Source of the DNA: Bacteroidales bacterium UBA4333
Lineage (GTDB): Bacteria; Bacteroidota; Bacteroidia; Bacteroidales; Paludibacteraceae
Assembly: GCA_002394335.1 (NCBI GenBank)
Contig: DGTP01000016.1
Coordinates: forward strand, 124,001 to 188,000
Length of the DNA: 64,000 nt
Reading direction: 5' to 3'
The position numbers were made by a program, and so were the translations under genes. Shown piece by piece: positions 35,341 through 44,533 of this stretch (its first letter is position 1; every line of letters begins with the position of its first letter). Under the pieces are notes generated by a model. That model saw only the letters and a list, made by a program, of their open reading frames with translations. It was not told the origin of the DNA and did not search any database.

Positions 35341-35778
35341 ATGGCTTTGAAAAGACGAAATAAGGTAGAGGCTACATTTGCCATGTCGTCGATGACCGAC
35401 CTCATTTTCCTGCTGTTGCTCTTCTTTATCATGGCGAGCACCATGTCTTCGCCCAATGATATCAAGATCAATCTTCCGCAGGCGCGTTCTACCGATACCA
35501 CCAAGCCGCAGATGGCAAAGGTCTCGATTGATAATCTGGGGCAATACTATCTTGCTGTGGGAGACATGCAGCCGGAGATGATTGCCGCCGAAGCATTGGA
35601 AAGTCGTCTGCAGCAGTTGCAGAGCAACGATTCGACACTCACTATAGCCCTCCACGCCGACATGGATATAGCCTATAAGGAAGTGGTACGGGTGCTGGAT
35701 ATAGCCAACGAAAATCATATGAAACTGGTGGTGGCTACCCACCATACCGAGGCTGAGAATGTTGAAACAGGAGAGTAA
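35341..35778 (+). CDS. ExbD/TolR-family protein
   Basis: The 145-residue protein has a short cytoplasmic N-terminus (MALKRRNKVEATF). One transmembrane helix follows, carrying the proton-path Asp (SSMTDLIFLLLLFFIMAST). The periplasmic TolR/ExbD domain ends in VVRVLDIANENHMKLVVAT. It is the partner of the ExbB-like protein upstream. Its end overlaps the TonB-like gene by 20 bp, so translation is coupled. Confidence 0.9.
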   Translation: MALKRRNKVEATFAMSSMTDLIFLLLLFFIMASTMSSPNDIKINLPQARSTDTTKPQMAKVSIDNLGQYYLAVGDMQPEMIAAEALESRLQQLQSNDSTLTIALHADMDIAYKEVVRVLDIANENHMKLVVATHHTEAENVETGE

Positions 35779-36625
35779 ATCACATATCATTGCGTCCGTA
35801 GGCACTGTGATCGTTGGTGTTCTGGTGTTCTTGTTCTTGTGGTTTTATATGATTTATCTGCACGAGGACAACGACATGGAGGAACAAGGCATCGAGGTCG
35901 CTTTTGCGGAAATGCCGGAGATGGAACTGCCTCTTCCTTATCAGGCGGAAGAGGGAGCGGACGGTAGTAGTGCGGCGGAAGGCGAAGTGCAGCCTGCGCC
36001 TCAGACACCGGCTGCGCAGCCGACTCCGGCAGATGTGGCGCGTCCTGTGCCTCCACAAGAGGCAACCAAAGCGCCGATAGCCCAGCAGACCGAGTCGCCG
36101 GTGAAGCAACAGCCGCAGGAGCAGGAGGACAAAGCAGCCAAAGCGGCAGCGGAAGCCAAAGCCCGTGCAGAGGCGGCTGCCAAAGCGAAAGCCGATTCCA
36201 TTGCCAGAGTGCAAGCAGAGAAAATAGCCAAAGCACAGAAGACCGGAGCTCTTTTTGGCAAAGGCAGCGGTGGCGCAGGCGGTACCGGCGGACAAGCAAC
36301 TACCGGTTCATCGGGCACCGGCTCTAACCCTGCTACGGGCAAAGGCTCCGGCAAGGACGGCAACGGCAGTTGGAATCTCGCCGGAAGAGATATAGTCGGT
36401 CATCTGCCCAAGATTGACAGCCAGCAGTTCGAGGAAGGAGTGGTAGTGGTGCAGATTCGTGTCAATGCTGCCGGAGAGGTGGTGGCTGCAACAGAGACAA
36501 CAGGAACAACTGTCGGTGACCAATATACCATTAATCTTGCCAAGGAGGCAGCGAGAAAAGCCAAGTTCTCCAAAGGAGAAAATGACCAAATAGGATCCAT
36601 CAAATACACCTTTAAGGTGCGATAA
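35759..36625 (+). CDS. TonB-like energy transducer
   Basis: The 288-residue protein has one N-terminal helix (about 11-32). A long Pro/Ala/Gln/Lys-rich periplasmic spacer follows (about 60-165), with a heptad-like KAAAEAKARAEAAAKAKAD stretch, then Gly-rich repeats. The C-terminal TonB domain (about 205-288) has VVVQIRVNAAGEVVAAT and IGSIKYTFKVR. It carries energy from ExbB/ExbD to TonB-dependent receptors in the outer membrane or plays a TolA-like role. One receptor is encoded at 51391-53685, but no link is shown. Confidence 0.85.
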   Translation: MLKQESKSHIIASVGTVIVGVLVFLFLWFYMIYLHEDNDMEEQGIEVAFAEMPEMELPLPYQAEEGADGSSAAEGEVQPAPQTPAAQPTPADVARPVPPQEATKAPIAQQTESPVKQQPQEQEDKAAKAAAEAKARAEAAAKAKADSIARVQAEKIAKAQKTGALFGKGSGGAGGTGGQATTGSSGTGSNPATGKGSGKDGNGSWNLAGRDIVGHLPKIDSQQFEEGVVVVQIRVNAAGEVVAATETTGTTVGDQYTINLAKEAARKAKFSKGENDQIGSIKYTFKVR

Positions 36626-36662
36626 ATATAAATCAAACAACCGTTAATTCGTAAATTGTTTT

Positions 36663-37190
36663 ATGAACTATCTGTTTTTAGACAATGGCTTTGAGGAGAT
36701 CGAGGCAATCACAACAATCGATTTGTTACGTCGTGCAAACATTCCTGTAACAACAGTTTCCGTTACGGGCAAGCCCATGGTTCTTGGTGCCCATAATATA
36801 GCTGTGGAGGCGGATGGTTTGATGGCAGATGTGGACTTCACAGATGCAGAGATGCTTATTCTGCCGGGAGGTGCTACCAAACTCATTGAGCATGCAGAAT
36901 TATGCGAACTGCTTGTGGAGCACGATAAGCAGAACAAACTCATAGCTGCTATCTGTGCCGCACCTTCTGTATTGGGACAATTGGGAATTCTGAAAGACAA
37001 ACAGGCTACTTGCTACCCCGGTTTTGAGAAGTTCCTGGGTGAGAGCTATATTGGCGGCTTGGTGGTGGAAAGCAAGAATGTCATTACCGCCAAAGGTCCC
37101 GGATTGTCTTCCGATTTTGCTTTTTGCATCATTGAGAAGTTGGCTTCGTCGGAAGTAGCCGATCAAGTGTACGACACTGCGCAGTATTGA
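36663..37190 (+). CDS. DJ-1/PfpI (ThiJ/YajL) family protein
   Basis: The 175-residue protein is a cytoplasmic DJ-1-type protein. It begins MNYLFLDNGFEEIEAITTID, including the conserved Glu. The nucleophile elbow AAICAAP holds the reactive cysteine (about residue 98). The family includes stress-protective chaperones and proposed deglycases; activity is debated. Monocistronic or last gene of the TonB cluster; the gap is 37 bp. A GATT-rich tetramer tract (37190-37223) and a hairpin follow. Confidence 0.88.
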   Translation: MNYLFLDNGFEEIEAITTIDLLRRANIPVTTVSVTGKPMVLGAHNIAVEADGLMADVDFTDAEMLILPGGATKLIEHAELCELLVEHDKQNKLIAAICAAPSVLGQLGILKDKQATCYPGFEKFLGESYIGGLVVESKNVITAKGPGLSSDFAFCIIEKLASSEVADQVYDTAQY

Positions 37191-37250
37191 TTTGATTGAT
37201 CGATTGATTGAGCGATTGATTGATCTTGATCTTTGCGCATAGATAAAAAT

Positions 37251-37280
37251 GAAGCACCGTGTCTCACGACAGGGTGCTTC
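37251..37280. terminator. Bidirectional terminator between convergent genes
   Basis: GAAGCACC (37251-37258) pairs with GGTGCTTC (37273-37280), with an inner TGTC/GACA stem. It lies between the DJ-1 gene (plus) and the acyl-CoA synthetase gene (minus) and could serve both. Confidence 0.75.
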
Positions 37281-37373
37281 TAAGTATGAAAAAATCTCAA
37301 AATTATGAAGTATTTCTACTTCCGAAACCAAAAACAAAAACTTATAAAAAAACTTACTTACTTTTACTTTTTC

Positions 37374-39023
37374 TTACTTATATAAATAGCGTTTGATAGA
37401 ACGCTTTGGTGTCTTGGCAAACTCTTCGAGAACCAGTTCCACGGAACTTATTTGGCTGTATTGCGGCAAAACCTTGTTGAGCGCCACACGGTTCTCTTCC
37501 ATCAGAGCCGTTATGGTCTTGTTGCCCATAAGTTTCTTGCCCTCAGCACTATTGTCCGGATATACAAGTGCTACCAGTTTGCCGTCTCTGTCTAAGACAA
37601 TAGACTCAACGACGCAAGGCATGTTATTGAGTTTGTCCTCAATCTCCTCCGGGTAAATATTCTGACCGCTCGGTCCGAGAATCATGTTCTTGGAGCGCCC
37701 ATGGATGTAGATGTTTCCTTCTTTGTCCAGTACTCCGAGGTCGCCGGTACGCATCCATCCGTCTTCGGTGAAGACTGCCTTGGTAGCTTCTTCGTTCTTA
37801 TAATATCCCACCATCATATTAATGCCCTTCACCTGGATTTCGCCGTCTTTGCTATACGGATCCTCCGAATCGATGCGGACGTGGCATTGCGGGATTTCTT
37901 TGCCGCAGCTATGGAATTTGTATACCCACCAGTCTTCATAGCTGATCAACGGTGCGCACTCGGTCATACCATAACCGACGCAATATTGGTATTTTATATC
38001 ATGCAGTACTTGCTCTACTTCGCCATTGAGGGCGGCACCGCCGATGATCAGATAGCGCAGCTTGCCTCCGAAAGTCTTGTCCAAGCCGTCTTTCACTTTG
38101 CCGCGGATAAGACGGTTGATAACAGGAGTCTTCCAGAGCGTCTGCATTATCGGCGAACTGATTTTAGGCATAACACCCTTCTTGATGATTTTCTCCACTA
38201 CCAGAGGTACGGTCAAAATCATAAACGGCTGCACTTTTGCAAACGCCTTCATCAGAATGGTCGGGGTAGGGGACTGGGTCAGGAAATAGACCTCTGCACC
38301 GTCGCAAACCTGGTACAGGAACTCGAACATCAGTCCGAACATGTGCGCAATAGGCAGCATTGAGATTACCCTGTCGCCCGGTTTGTGCGGAATGCGCTGG
38401 CAAGCGAACTCCACGTTGCCGCTCAGGTTCAGGTGGGTGAGCATGACGCCTTTCGGGTTGCCGGTTGAACCGGAGGTGTAGTTGATCAATGCCAACTCTT
38501 CCAAGTTGTCTGTCGGATAGTTGATATCTGTCTTTTGAACGCCGTTGGGATATTTCTGCGCGAAGAGCTCCGGCAGTTTTGCCATGGCTTCTTCTGCCTC
38601 CTTGGTACCGGCAATCAGTGAGAACTCGTCCATGAAAATCGTAGCTTTCAGATTAGGCATCTGTGTGGTATCGATTTTCTTGCGTACATTAGGTCCTACA
38701 AAGAGGAGCGAAGCCTCCGAGTGGTTTACCAGTCCGTGAATATCTTCACCCGTGAAATCCGGCAAGATACTTACCACTACCGCTTTGTATGTCTCGATAG
38801 CCAGAAAGAGCACACCCCAGTTGGCGCAGTTGCGTCCGCAGAGGGCAATCTTGTCACCCGGTTTAATACCCATTGCCTGAAAGAGCACATGCAGCTCTTC
38901 CATCTTGGCAGCCATTGTGCCGAATGTATATCTGTTATCGCTGTTAATGTCCTCCAGAGCCAAATTCTCCCATTTGTTCTTCACGGTGTCCTGAAGGAAC
39001 GCTAAATAGTGTTTTGTTGCCAT
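37374..39023 (-). CDS. AMP-forming long-chain acyl-CoA synthetase-like ligase
   Basis: The 549-residue protein is an ANL-superfamily enzyme. The P-loop is INYTSGSTGNPKGVML. Other motifs are GYGMTECAPLIS, the adenylate-binding TGDLGVLDKEGNIYIHGR and a C-terminal KRYLYK catalytic Lys region. It activates a fatty or similar acid to acyl-AMP and acyl-CoA (or loads an ACP). Its promoter has a TACCTTTG -7 element, but the -33 position is occupied by a perfect palindrome lying right after the TetR gene. It is therefore likely controlled by that regulator in response to an acyl compound. Confidence 0.88.
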   Translation of the reverse strand: MATKHYLAFLQDTVKNKWENLALEDINSDNRYTFGTMAAKMEELHVLFQAMGIKPGDKIALCGRNCANWGVLFLAIETYKAVVVSILPDFTGEDIHGLVNHSEASLLFVGPNVRKKIDTTQMPNLKATIFMDEFSLIAGTKEAEEAMAKLPELFAQKYPNGVQKTDINYPTDNLEELALINYTSGSTGNPKGVMLTHLNLSGNVEFACQRIPHKPGDRVISMLPIAHMFGLMFEFLYQVCDGAEVYFLTQSPTPTILMKAFAKVQPFMILTVPLVVEKIIKKGVMPKISSPIMQTLWKTPVINRLIRGKVKDGLDKTFGGKLRYLIIGGAALNGEVEQVLHDIKYQYCVGYGMTECAPLISYEDWWVYKFHSCGKEIPQCHVRIDSEDPYSKDGEIQVKGINMMVGYYKNEEATKAVFTEDGWMRTGDLGVLDKEGNIYIHGRSKNMILGPSGQNIYPEEIEDKLNNMPCVVESIVLDRDGKLVALVYPDNSAEGKKLMGNKTITALMEENRVALNKVLPQYSQISSVELVLEEFAKTPKRSIKRYLYK

Positions 39024-39052
39024 ATTTTTGGATGTTTGTTCGATTTCGAGTG

Positions 39053-39095
39053 CAAAGGTACGGCTTTTAATTCGAACTGTCGTTCAAAAACGACA
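39053..39095 (-). promoter_or_regulatory. Promoter with a TetR-type operator at -33
   Basis: TACCTTTG (minus strand, 39053-39060) is the -7 element of the acyl-CoA synthetase gene. TGTCGTT (39078-39084), CAAA, AACGACA (39089-39095) form an 18-bp perfect palindrome with a 4-nt centre. It covers the place where TTTG would be expected (39081-39084). The adjacent TetR gene makes it the natural operator candidate. Confidence 0.65.
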
Positions 39096-39698
39096 TTATT
39101 CTGCATTTTTTTCTATTTTTATCAGTTTATAGAGCCCTTTATAGGTGTTTTTGAGCAATTCGAAGTTCATTTTGGCACCTGTAAGACCACTATCGTAGCT
39201 GTTTTTGATATGTGCAAACATAATAGCCGTCAGTTCGGCGTCAATATCTCGTCTGACAATCCCCATACGCTGCTCGTAGTTGATAGCCTTGCGCCAGAGG
39301 TCCAGTTCTTTGAGAGCGAGGCGTTGTGCTTTGCGCCGCATGGAGGGGAAACGGGAATAGGCGGTAAACATCAGGTGGTTGACATTGCTGGTGTTGACTT
39401 GCTTGTTCTCGAACGTAAGCAATGCGGCTTCCAGTCCGTCCAGATATTTCTCCATGGCTTCGATCATTTCGTTCATGGTGAGGTTGGCGGGTAGTTGGAG
39501 TGCCTCCTGCTTGGGTTGCAGGAAATAGCGCTCCATGCATGTCTGGAAGAGTTCGTCCTGGTCTTTGAAATAGTAATAGAGAGTACCGCGTCCCATGTCT
39601 AAAGCATTCTGGAGGTCGGTAATGCTGGTGTTGTTGAAGCCTTGCATGCAATACAACTCCATGGCTTTTGCGATAATATATTCTCGTCTGTCTTTCAT
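39096..39698 (-). CDS. TetR-family transcriptional regulator
   Basis: The 200-residue protein has an N-terminal TetR helix-turn-helix (about 8-52): IIAKAMELYCMQGFNNTSITDLQNALDMGRGTLYYYFKDQDEL in pieces matches the family pattern closely. The C-terminal ligand domain is unassigned. The neighbours, a patatin-like lipase upstream (4-bp overlap) and an acyl-CoA ligase downstream, suggest a fatty-acid or acyl-CoA sensor like FadR-type TetR proteins. That is inference from context. The palindrome at 39078-39095 is its probable operator. Confidence 0.88.
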   Translation of the reverse strand: MKDRREYIIAKAMELYCMQGFNNTSITDLQNALDMGRGTLYYYFKDQDELFQTCMERYFLQPKQEALQLPANLTMNEMIEAMEKYLDGLEAALLTFENKQVNTSNVNHLMFTAYSRFPSMRRKAQRLALKELDLWRKAINYEQRMGIVRRDIDAELTAIMFAHIKNSYDSGLTGAKMNFELLKNTYKGLYKLIKIEKNAE

Positions 39699-40621
39699 CT
39701 TTCGTATCGGTTTAGTGCGTCACGCATAAGGAGTCGTCCTTGTTCAATGATTTCTTCGGCTTTGTCAAAATCGAAAGTGTTGTAAGCGTATTGCGGCATT
39801 ACAGAGTGAACATCCGGCGGCGTGAGTTGCAAGCTCAGAATGGTGTTCTGCTGGATTTGCATGTCATTCATTCTGTCCAGCAGTCCGAAGAAACCGATGT
39901 TTCTGCGCAAGTCGGATGCGCGTTCCCGCCGCATTCGGTTGACTCTGTCAGCCAGATTATGCAATCCTTCTTCCAGTGCTTCTGGCACTTCGATGCCTTT
40001 GCTCTGGATATACTCGATGGGCTTGCTGATGTCAATCAGCTCCGGTTTGCGGGTCTGAATATTCTTCATTTTGTCTTTGCCGGAAATATCGGCTGCCACG
40101 AGTATGTCGCCTTTCTTTCGTTTGACTACATTCAGAGGCAGGGGGTTGAGCACGCCGCCGTCAATCAGCAGTTTGCGCCCGCGCTGCACCGGTTCGAAGA
40201 ACAGGGGAATACTGATAGAAGCGCGGATTGCCTCAAAGAGGCTGCCTTTGGTGAAGACCACCTGCTCGGTGCTGATCATGTCGGCAGCCACCAGAGAACA
40301 AGGGATAGGCAGTTTTTCCAGAAGCTGGTCGGGGACTACAGTCTTCAGTTCTTCGATGATGCGTTGCCCTTTGACGATCGAGTTGCCGCTTAGAAAGTTA
40401 ACGTCCATCATTTTGAGGATGAGCTGTTTGTCCACCGTCAGAAACCATTTCTTGGCGTCCTTCAGCTTGCCGGCAGCGTACATTCCGGCGATGATCGAGC
40501 CCATTGAGCAACCGGCAATGCTCGTGATCTTGTAACCCCGAGCCTCCAGCTCCTCAATGGCACCGATGTGCGCCAAGCCGCGTGCACCGCCCGAACCCAG
40601 TACTAATGCTACGTTTTTCAA
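39695..40621 (-). CDS. Patatin-like phospholipase
   Basis: The 308-residue protein has the Ser-Asp dyad of patatins. The oxyanion motif is GSGGARGLAHIG, the nucleophile is in GCSMGSIIAG and the Asp is in DGG. It probably deacylates phospholipids. Only a TTG start fits (40621); the first codons MKNVALVLGSGG leave no room for a later start. The TTG itself is formed by the heptamer tract 40616-40650 that fills the junction with gcvT. No Shine-Dalgarno site is visible. It overlaps tetR by 4 bp. Confidence 0.88.
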   Translation of the reverse strand: MKNVALVLGSGGARGLAHIGAIEELEARGYKITSIAGCSMGSIIAGMYAAGKLKDAKKWFLTVDKQLILKMMDVNFLSGNSIVKGQRIIEELKTVVPDQLLEKLPIPCSLVAADMISTEQVVFTKGSLFEAIRASISIPLFFEPVQRGRKLLIDGGVLNPLPLNVVKRKKGDILVAADISGKDKMKNIQTRKPELIDISKPIEYIQSKGIEVPEALEEGLHNLADRVNRMRRERASDLRRNIGFFGLLDRMNDMQIQQNTILSLQLTPPDVHSVMPQYAYNTFDFDKAEEIIEQGRLLMRDALNRYER

Positions 40622-40650
40622 CTTTCAACTCCCAACTTTCAACACTAAAC
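40616..40650. repeat. Heptamer tract at the gcvT-patatin junction
   Basis: Five 7-bp units read on the plus strand: TTTCAAC, TTTCAAC, TCCCAAC, TTTCAAC, ACTAAAC. The tract contains the gcvT stop codon region and the TTG start of the patatin gene. Confidence 0.85.
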
Positions 40651-41730
40651 CACTTTCGCCGGTTGCAGTTTCTCGCGGATTTTGATATAAACAATCGTCT
40701 CTTTCTTGGCGAAAGGCGTTTTGACATACCCCATGCCTATTCCCTTTTTGGTGTTGGGGAGCATTATTCCGCTGGTAACATTACCGATAGTGTTTCCTGC
40801 TTCGTCGCATATCTCGTAGCCGTTACGCGGGATAGCGCGTTCCAGACACTCGAAGTGCACCAGTTTGCGCTGTACACCTTCCGCTTTCTGCTTCATGAGG
40901 AACTCCTTGTCGATGAAGTCCTTGGCGTCGAGCTTGGTAATCCATCCCAAGCCGGCTTCCAGAGGAGAAGTGGTGTCGTCTATGTCATGCCCGTAGAGGC
41001 AGTACCATTTCTCCAGACGAAGGCTGTCTCTCGCCCCAAGACCGATAGGTGCCAGACCGAAGGGTTTGCCTACCTCGAAGAGGGCGTCCCAGATCTGTTT
41101 GCCTTTGTCTGCCGGGAAGTACAACTCAAATCCTCCGGCTCCGGTATAGCCGGTATTACTGAGAATGACACCTTGCACACCTGCAAAACTCCATTCGCGG
41201 AAAGCATAGTACGGAATAGCACTCAAATCGGCATCCGTGAGGAGTTGCAGAAGCTCTGTCGCTTTGGGACCTTGCACTGCCAACTGGCCGTAACGCTCCG
41301 AAGCGTTTTCCAGTTTCAGATCCATGTCATGGAATTTCTCCTCTTTCACTTTATTGACCCATGCCCAGTCTTTGTCGATATTACCGGCATTGACTACCAT
41401 GAGGTACTTGGTGGTAGAGTACTTGTAGATGATCAGGTCATCTACGATGCCTCCTTTGCCGTTGGGCATGCAGGTGTATTGCGCTTTGCCGCTGTCGAGT
41501 TTGCTGACATCGTTGGTGGTGATATATTGCAGGAAATCCAGCGCTTTCTCGCCTTTCACCCAGAACTCGCCCATGTGACTCACGTCAAACACACCGACGC
41601 CCTCGCGGACGATCATGTGCTCTTGGTTAATCCCCGTCGGGTACTGGATAGGCATGTTGAAGCCTGCAAACTCAGCCATCTTTGCGCCCAGCGCAATGTG
41701 GATGTCTGTAAACGGTGTTGTTTTTAACAT
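40645..41730 (-). CDS. gcvT: Glycine cleavage system T protein (aminomethyltransferase)
   Basis: The 361-residue protein begins [21 protein letters not shown] and contains [26 protein letters not shown] and the folate-site residues of GcvT. It moves the aminomethyl carbon from the H protein to tetrahydrofolate, releasing ammonia. The length is normal. gcvH and gcvP are not in the window. It lies between pepT and the patatin gene, with short repeat-filled junctions on both sides, and belongs to the long minus-strand series from 44471. Confidence 0.95.
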   Translation of the reverse strand: MLKTTPFTDIHIALGAKMAEFAGFNMPIQYPTGINQEHMIVREGVGVFDVSHMGEFWVKGEKALDFLQYITTNDVSKLDSGKAQYTCMPNGKGGIVDDLIIYKYSTTKYLMVVNAGNIDKDWAWVNKVKEEKFHDMDLKLENASERYGQLAVQGPKATELLQLLTDADLSAIPYYAFREWSFAGVQGVILSNTGYTGAGGFELYFPADKGKQIWDALFEVGKPFGLAPIGLGARDSLRLEKWYCLYGHDIDDTTSPLEAGLGWITKLDAKDFIDKEFLMKQKAEGVQRKLVHFECLERAIPRNGYEICDEAGNTIGNVTSGIMLPNTKKGIGMGYVKTPFAKKETIVYIKIREKLQPAKVV

Positions 41731-41732
41731 AG

Positions 41733-41760
41733 TATATCAATTTATCAATTATCAATCATT
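41733..41760. repeat. Short tandem repeat between pepT and gcvT
   Basis: Units based on TATCAATT/TATCAAT recur about every 7-8 bp and occupy the entire 31-bp junction. Confidence 0.55.
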
Positions 41761-41761
41761 T

Positions 41762-42997
41762 TCATTTGCCGGCTTTCTGCACTATCTGCAGAATAACTTC
41801 GCAGGCTTTCTCCAGCGAAGGAACCGGCAGGTACTCGTACCGGCTGTGGAAGTTCTCTCCGCCGGCAAAGATGTTAGGGCAGGGGAGTCCTTCGAAACTC
41901 AGACGGGCACCGTCTGTTCCGCCGCGAATAGGTTTCACTTTCGGGGTTACGCCGACAGCGGTCATGGCTTCTTTGGCGAGATCGATGATATGCATTACCG
42001 GCTCTATCTTCTCGCGCATGTTGTAGTACTGGTCGCGAATTTCGATTTCGGCAGTGCCTTCGCCGTATTCGCGGTTCACTTTGCGCACCAGGTGTTCCAG
42101 TTCGCGTTTGCGGCTCTCGAAACGGGCACGGTCATGATCGCGGATGATATAACTCAGAGTCGTTTCTTCGACAGTGCCGGACATGCTTATCAGGTGGTAG
42201 AATCCTTCGTAGTCTTGTGTGTGCTCCGGAGTCTCCCAACGCGGCAGCATTACAGCCAGCTGGTAGCCGATGCGCATGGAGTTGACCATCTTGTGGTAAG
42301 CCGAACCCGGATGCACATTTGTGCCGTGGATATGGATCTTGCAGCCGGCGGCGTTGAAGTTCTCGTACTCCAACTCGCCGATAGCACCGCCGTCCATGGT
42401 ATAGGCGAAGTCGGCACCGAAGGCCTTGACATCGAAGTGATCGGCTCCCTGACCAATCTCCTCGTCCGGCGTGAAGCCGACACGGATCTTGCCGTGTTTG
42501 ATCTCCGGGTGCCGGAGCAGATACTCCATGGCGGTCACGATCTCCGCTATACCGGCTTTGTCGTCAGCGCCGAGAAGGGTCTTGCCGTTGGTGACGATGA
42601 TATCCTGCCCTTGGTAATGAAGGATCTCCGGATATTTGGCGGTCTCCAGAACGATGTTTTCTTCCTCGTTCAGCACGATGTCCTTGCCGTCGTATGCTTT
42701 TACGATACGTGGTCTGACATTCTTGCCGCTGGCATCCGGGGCGGTGTCCATGTGCGCGATAAATCCGATGGTGGGCGTCTGACTGCCGGCCTCTGACGGC
42801 TGGTTGCTTGGCAATGTGGCCATGATATAGCCGTTCTTGTCGAGCGAGACCTCCTGCATGCCGATCGAGAGGAGTTCCTCTTTGAGGTACTTGGCAAACT
42901 CCATCTGTCCCGGGGTGCTGGGCGTCATGTTGGTGTTCTCGTCACTGGTGGTGTGAAAAGACACGTATTTCAAAAATCGATCTACAATATTCATCAA
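41762..42997 (-). CDS. pepT: Peptidase T (tripeptide aminopeptidase)
   Basis: The 411-residue M20 metallopeptidase begins [19 protein letters not shown]. Metal-site motifs are [42 protein letters not shown] and [17 protein letters not shown]. It cleaves the N-terminal residue from tripeptides in the cytoplasm. The length matches PepT. It may share a transcript with the lipoprotein upstream (16-bp gap) and gcvT downstream. Confidence 0.95.
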   Translation of the reverse strand: MMNIVDRFLKYVSFHTTSDENTNMTPSTPGQMEFAKYLKEELLSIGMQEVSLDKNGYIMATLPSNQPSEAGSQTPTIGFIAHMDTAPDASGKNVRPRIVKAYDGKDIVLNEEENIVLETAKYPEILHYQGQDIIVTNGKTLLGADDKAGIAEIVTAMEYLLRHPEIKHGKIRVGFTPDEEIGQGADHFDVKAFGADFAYTMDGGAIGELEYENFNAAGCKIHIHGTNVHPGSAYHKMVNSMRIGYQLAVMLPRWETPEHTQDYEGFYHLISMSGTVEETTLSYIIRDHDRARFESRKRELEHLVRKVNREYGEGTAEIEIRDQYYNMREKIEPVMHIIDLAKEAMTAVGVTPKVKPIRGGTDGARLSFEGLPCPNIFAGGENFHSRYEYLPVPSLEKACEVILQIVQKAGK

Positions 42998-43013
42998 TAC
43001 TTCATTCTATCAA

Positions 43014-43541
43014 TTACTTATTGCCGAAGGCGCTCAGCAGTGTGCTCAGCGCGCCTGCATACTGTGCAGCGGTGTTGGCATAGCCGGCAGCGGTGTTAGC
43101 GGTGTTTTTGGCGGCAGTGGCGGTGTTCTGCACTGTTTCGCTGTTCTTGACCATATCTACGAGGCTGTTGGTGACGGTCTCTACGTTGTTCTGGGTTACC
43201 AAACCGAGCGATGAAGCGATCAGTCCTTTGCCGAAGTCCTTGAGATAGGTCTTGTCCTTGTAGTTGGATTTCAGCCCCTCGCAGTTGGCAATCAGCGTAA
43301 CGGTGTTGAGGGCGTTTTGCATGTTTTTGTAATCAAACTTGTTGCCGTCAGCCTTGTACTGGTTGTAGAGGGCAAGGAGTGCATTTCCGGCACCCTGTCC
43401 GGCGTTCTGTGCGTTCACCGTTGTGCCGGTGGTAGCGGCAGGGGTGGTGGTAGTGGTTGTGTTACTTGAAGCGTTGTTCTTCAGCATTCCGCAGCCGGTC
43501 ATCATCATCGCAGCTGCTACAAAAATCATAATTTTTTTCAT
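43014..43541 (-). CDS. Lipoprotein with Thr-rich linker
   Basis: The 175-residue protein has a lipobox (MTGC, Cys about 17) and a low-complexity Ser/Thr/Asn linker (about 23-45). A helical domain follows, ending in an Ala/Asn/Thr-rich amphipathic stretch (TAAKNTANTAAGYANTAAQY). The fold is unknown. Similar lipoproteins with a GKGLIASSLGLV-like segment occur in Bacteroidales. It lies between the dehydrogenase and pepT genes on one probable transcript. Confidence 0.65.
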   Translation of the reverse strand: MKKIMIFVAAAMMMTGCGMLKNNASSNTTTTTTPAATTGTTVNAQNAGQGAGNALLALYNQYKADGNKFDYKNMQNALNTVTLIANCEGLKSNYKDKTYLKDFGKGLIASSLGLVTQNNVETVTNSLVDMVKNSETVQNTATAAKNTANTAAGYANTAAQYAGALSTLLSAFGNK

Positions 43542-43556
43542 TGTTATAGCTTGTTA

Positions 43557-44471
43557 TTATAGTTTGACAATATTCATTTTCTCAGTCTCGCCGTCAGCCC
43601 ATGCGAGAATGTTATCCGCGACGTTTTCGCACATGGCGATCCGTCCTTCCCAGGTGCCGGTGCCGGTGTGCGGGGAGAGCACTACGTTGTCCATCTTGAG
43701 CAGCTCATTGCTTATCTCCGGCTCAAACTCATACACGTCCAATGCGGCTCCGGCTATCTGCCCGGATTTCAGGGCTCTGACCAGATCGTCTTCGCACACG
43801 TGCGCGCCACGCGCGGTATTGATAAGGTAAGCCGTGGATTTCATCTCTTGCAGTTCTTTGCTGCCGATGAAATGGTGCACCTCGTGTGAATAGGGGAGGT
43901 TGAGGCTCACAAAATCCGCTTTCCGAAGCAGTTCTGCGGGCATTACATACCGGGCGTCGTACCGTTTTTCGGTCTCTTCGGGAAGCCTGTGGCGGTTGTG
44001 GTAGAGGATTTTCATGCCGCTTGCCACGGCGCGTCTTGCCAGTGCTTGTCCGATGCGTCCCATGCCTATTATGCCGAGGGTTTTGCCGTAGAGGCTGTGG
44101 CTGAGATTGTTCATGACGCCCATCGGTTCGCAGCTGCCGTTCCGCAGGCGGCGGTCAAACTCGCTCACTCTGCGTGCCAGACAGAGCATGAGTCCGAAGG
44201 CGAGTTCGGCGGTAGGTTCGGTGACGGTGTCCGGGGTGTTGGTCACCGTTATGCCGCGTGTTTTGCAGGCATCGAGGTCGATATTGTTGTATCCTGCACC
44301 GAGATTGGCTATCAGTCGCAGCCGCGGCATTTGTGCAATCAGACCGGCATCTACAGGTTTGTCGAAAGTGGAAACCAGAACTTCAGCTTCCGATAGCGGC
44401 GCATTCAACCGGTAGCCTTTCAGCCTTCCAAATCCCTCTGCCGGGAGCGGTGTGGTAAACGCAATTTGCAT
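43557..44471 (-). CDS. D-isomer-specific 2-hydroxyacid dehydrogenase
   Basis: The 304-residue NAD(P)-dependent enzyme has the Rossmann motif IIGMGRIGQALARRA. Catalytic residues lie in INTARG (Arg), the ALDVYEFEPEI segment (Glu) and SPHTGTGT (His). It reduces 2-oxoacids such as glyoxylate or hydroxypyruvate, or the reverse; the substrate cannot be told. It is the first gene of the minus-strand series and is driven by the outward promoter in the left cloverleaf element (44502-44533). Confidence 0.9.
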   Translation of the reverse strand: MQIAFTTPLPAEGFGRLKGYRLNAPLSEAEVLVSTFDKPVDAGLIAQMPRLRLIANLGAGYNNIDLDACKTRGITVTNTPDTVTEPTAELAFGLMLCLARRVSEFDRRLRNGSCEPMGVMNNLSHSLYGKTLGIIGMGRIGQALARRAVASGMKILYHNRHRLPEETEKRYDARYVMPAELLRKADFVSLNLPYSHEVHHFIGSKELQEMKSTAYLINTARGAHVCEDDLVRALKSGQIAGAALDVYEFEPEISNELLKMDNVVLSPHTGTGTWEGRIAMCENVADNILAWADGETEKMNIVKL

Positions 44472-44501
44472 ATCTATAGTGGTTCTTTGCCAAATTTTCT
44501 A

Positions 44502-44533
44502 CAAAGGTACAACAAATTTTGCACATATGCAAA
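44502..44533 (-). promoter_or_regulatory. Outward promoter at the left edge of the structured island
   Basis: Minus strand: TTTG (44530-44533), 20-nt spacer, TACCTTTG (44502-44509). The -33 element lies in the outer stem of the palindromic element. The same arrangement, nearly base for base, occurs at 47721-47752 pointing the other way. Confidence 0.85.

Noticed and set aside
37190..37223. GATT-rich tract after the DJ-1 gene as a regulatory site
   Set aside because: It is a simple tetramer-type repeat between a stop codon and a terminator; no function can be supported.
41615..42796. 393-codon plus-strand ORF
   Set aside because: Shadow of pepT and the start of gcvT; no domain or signal.
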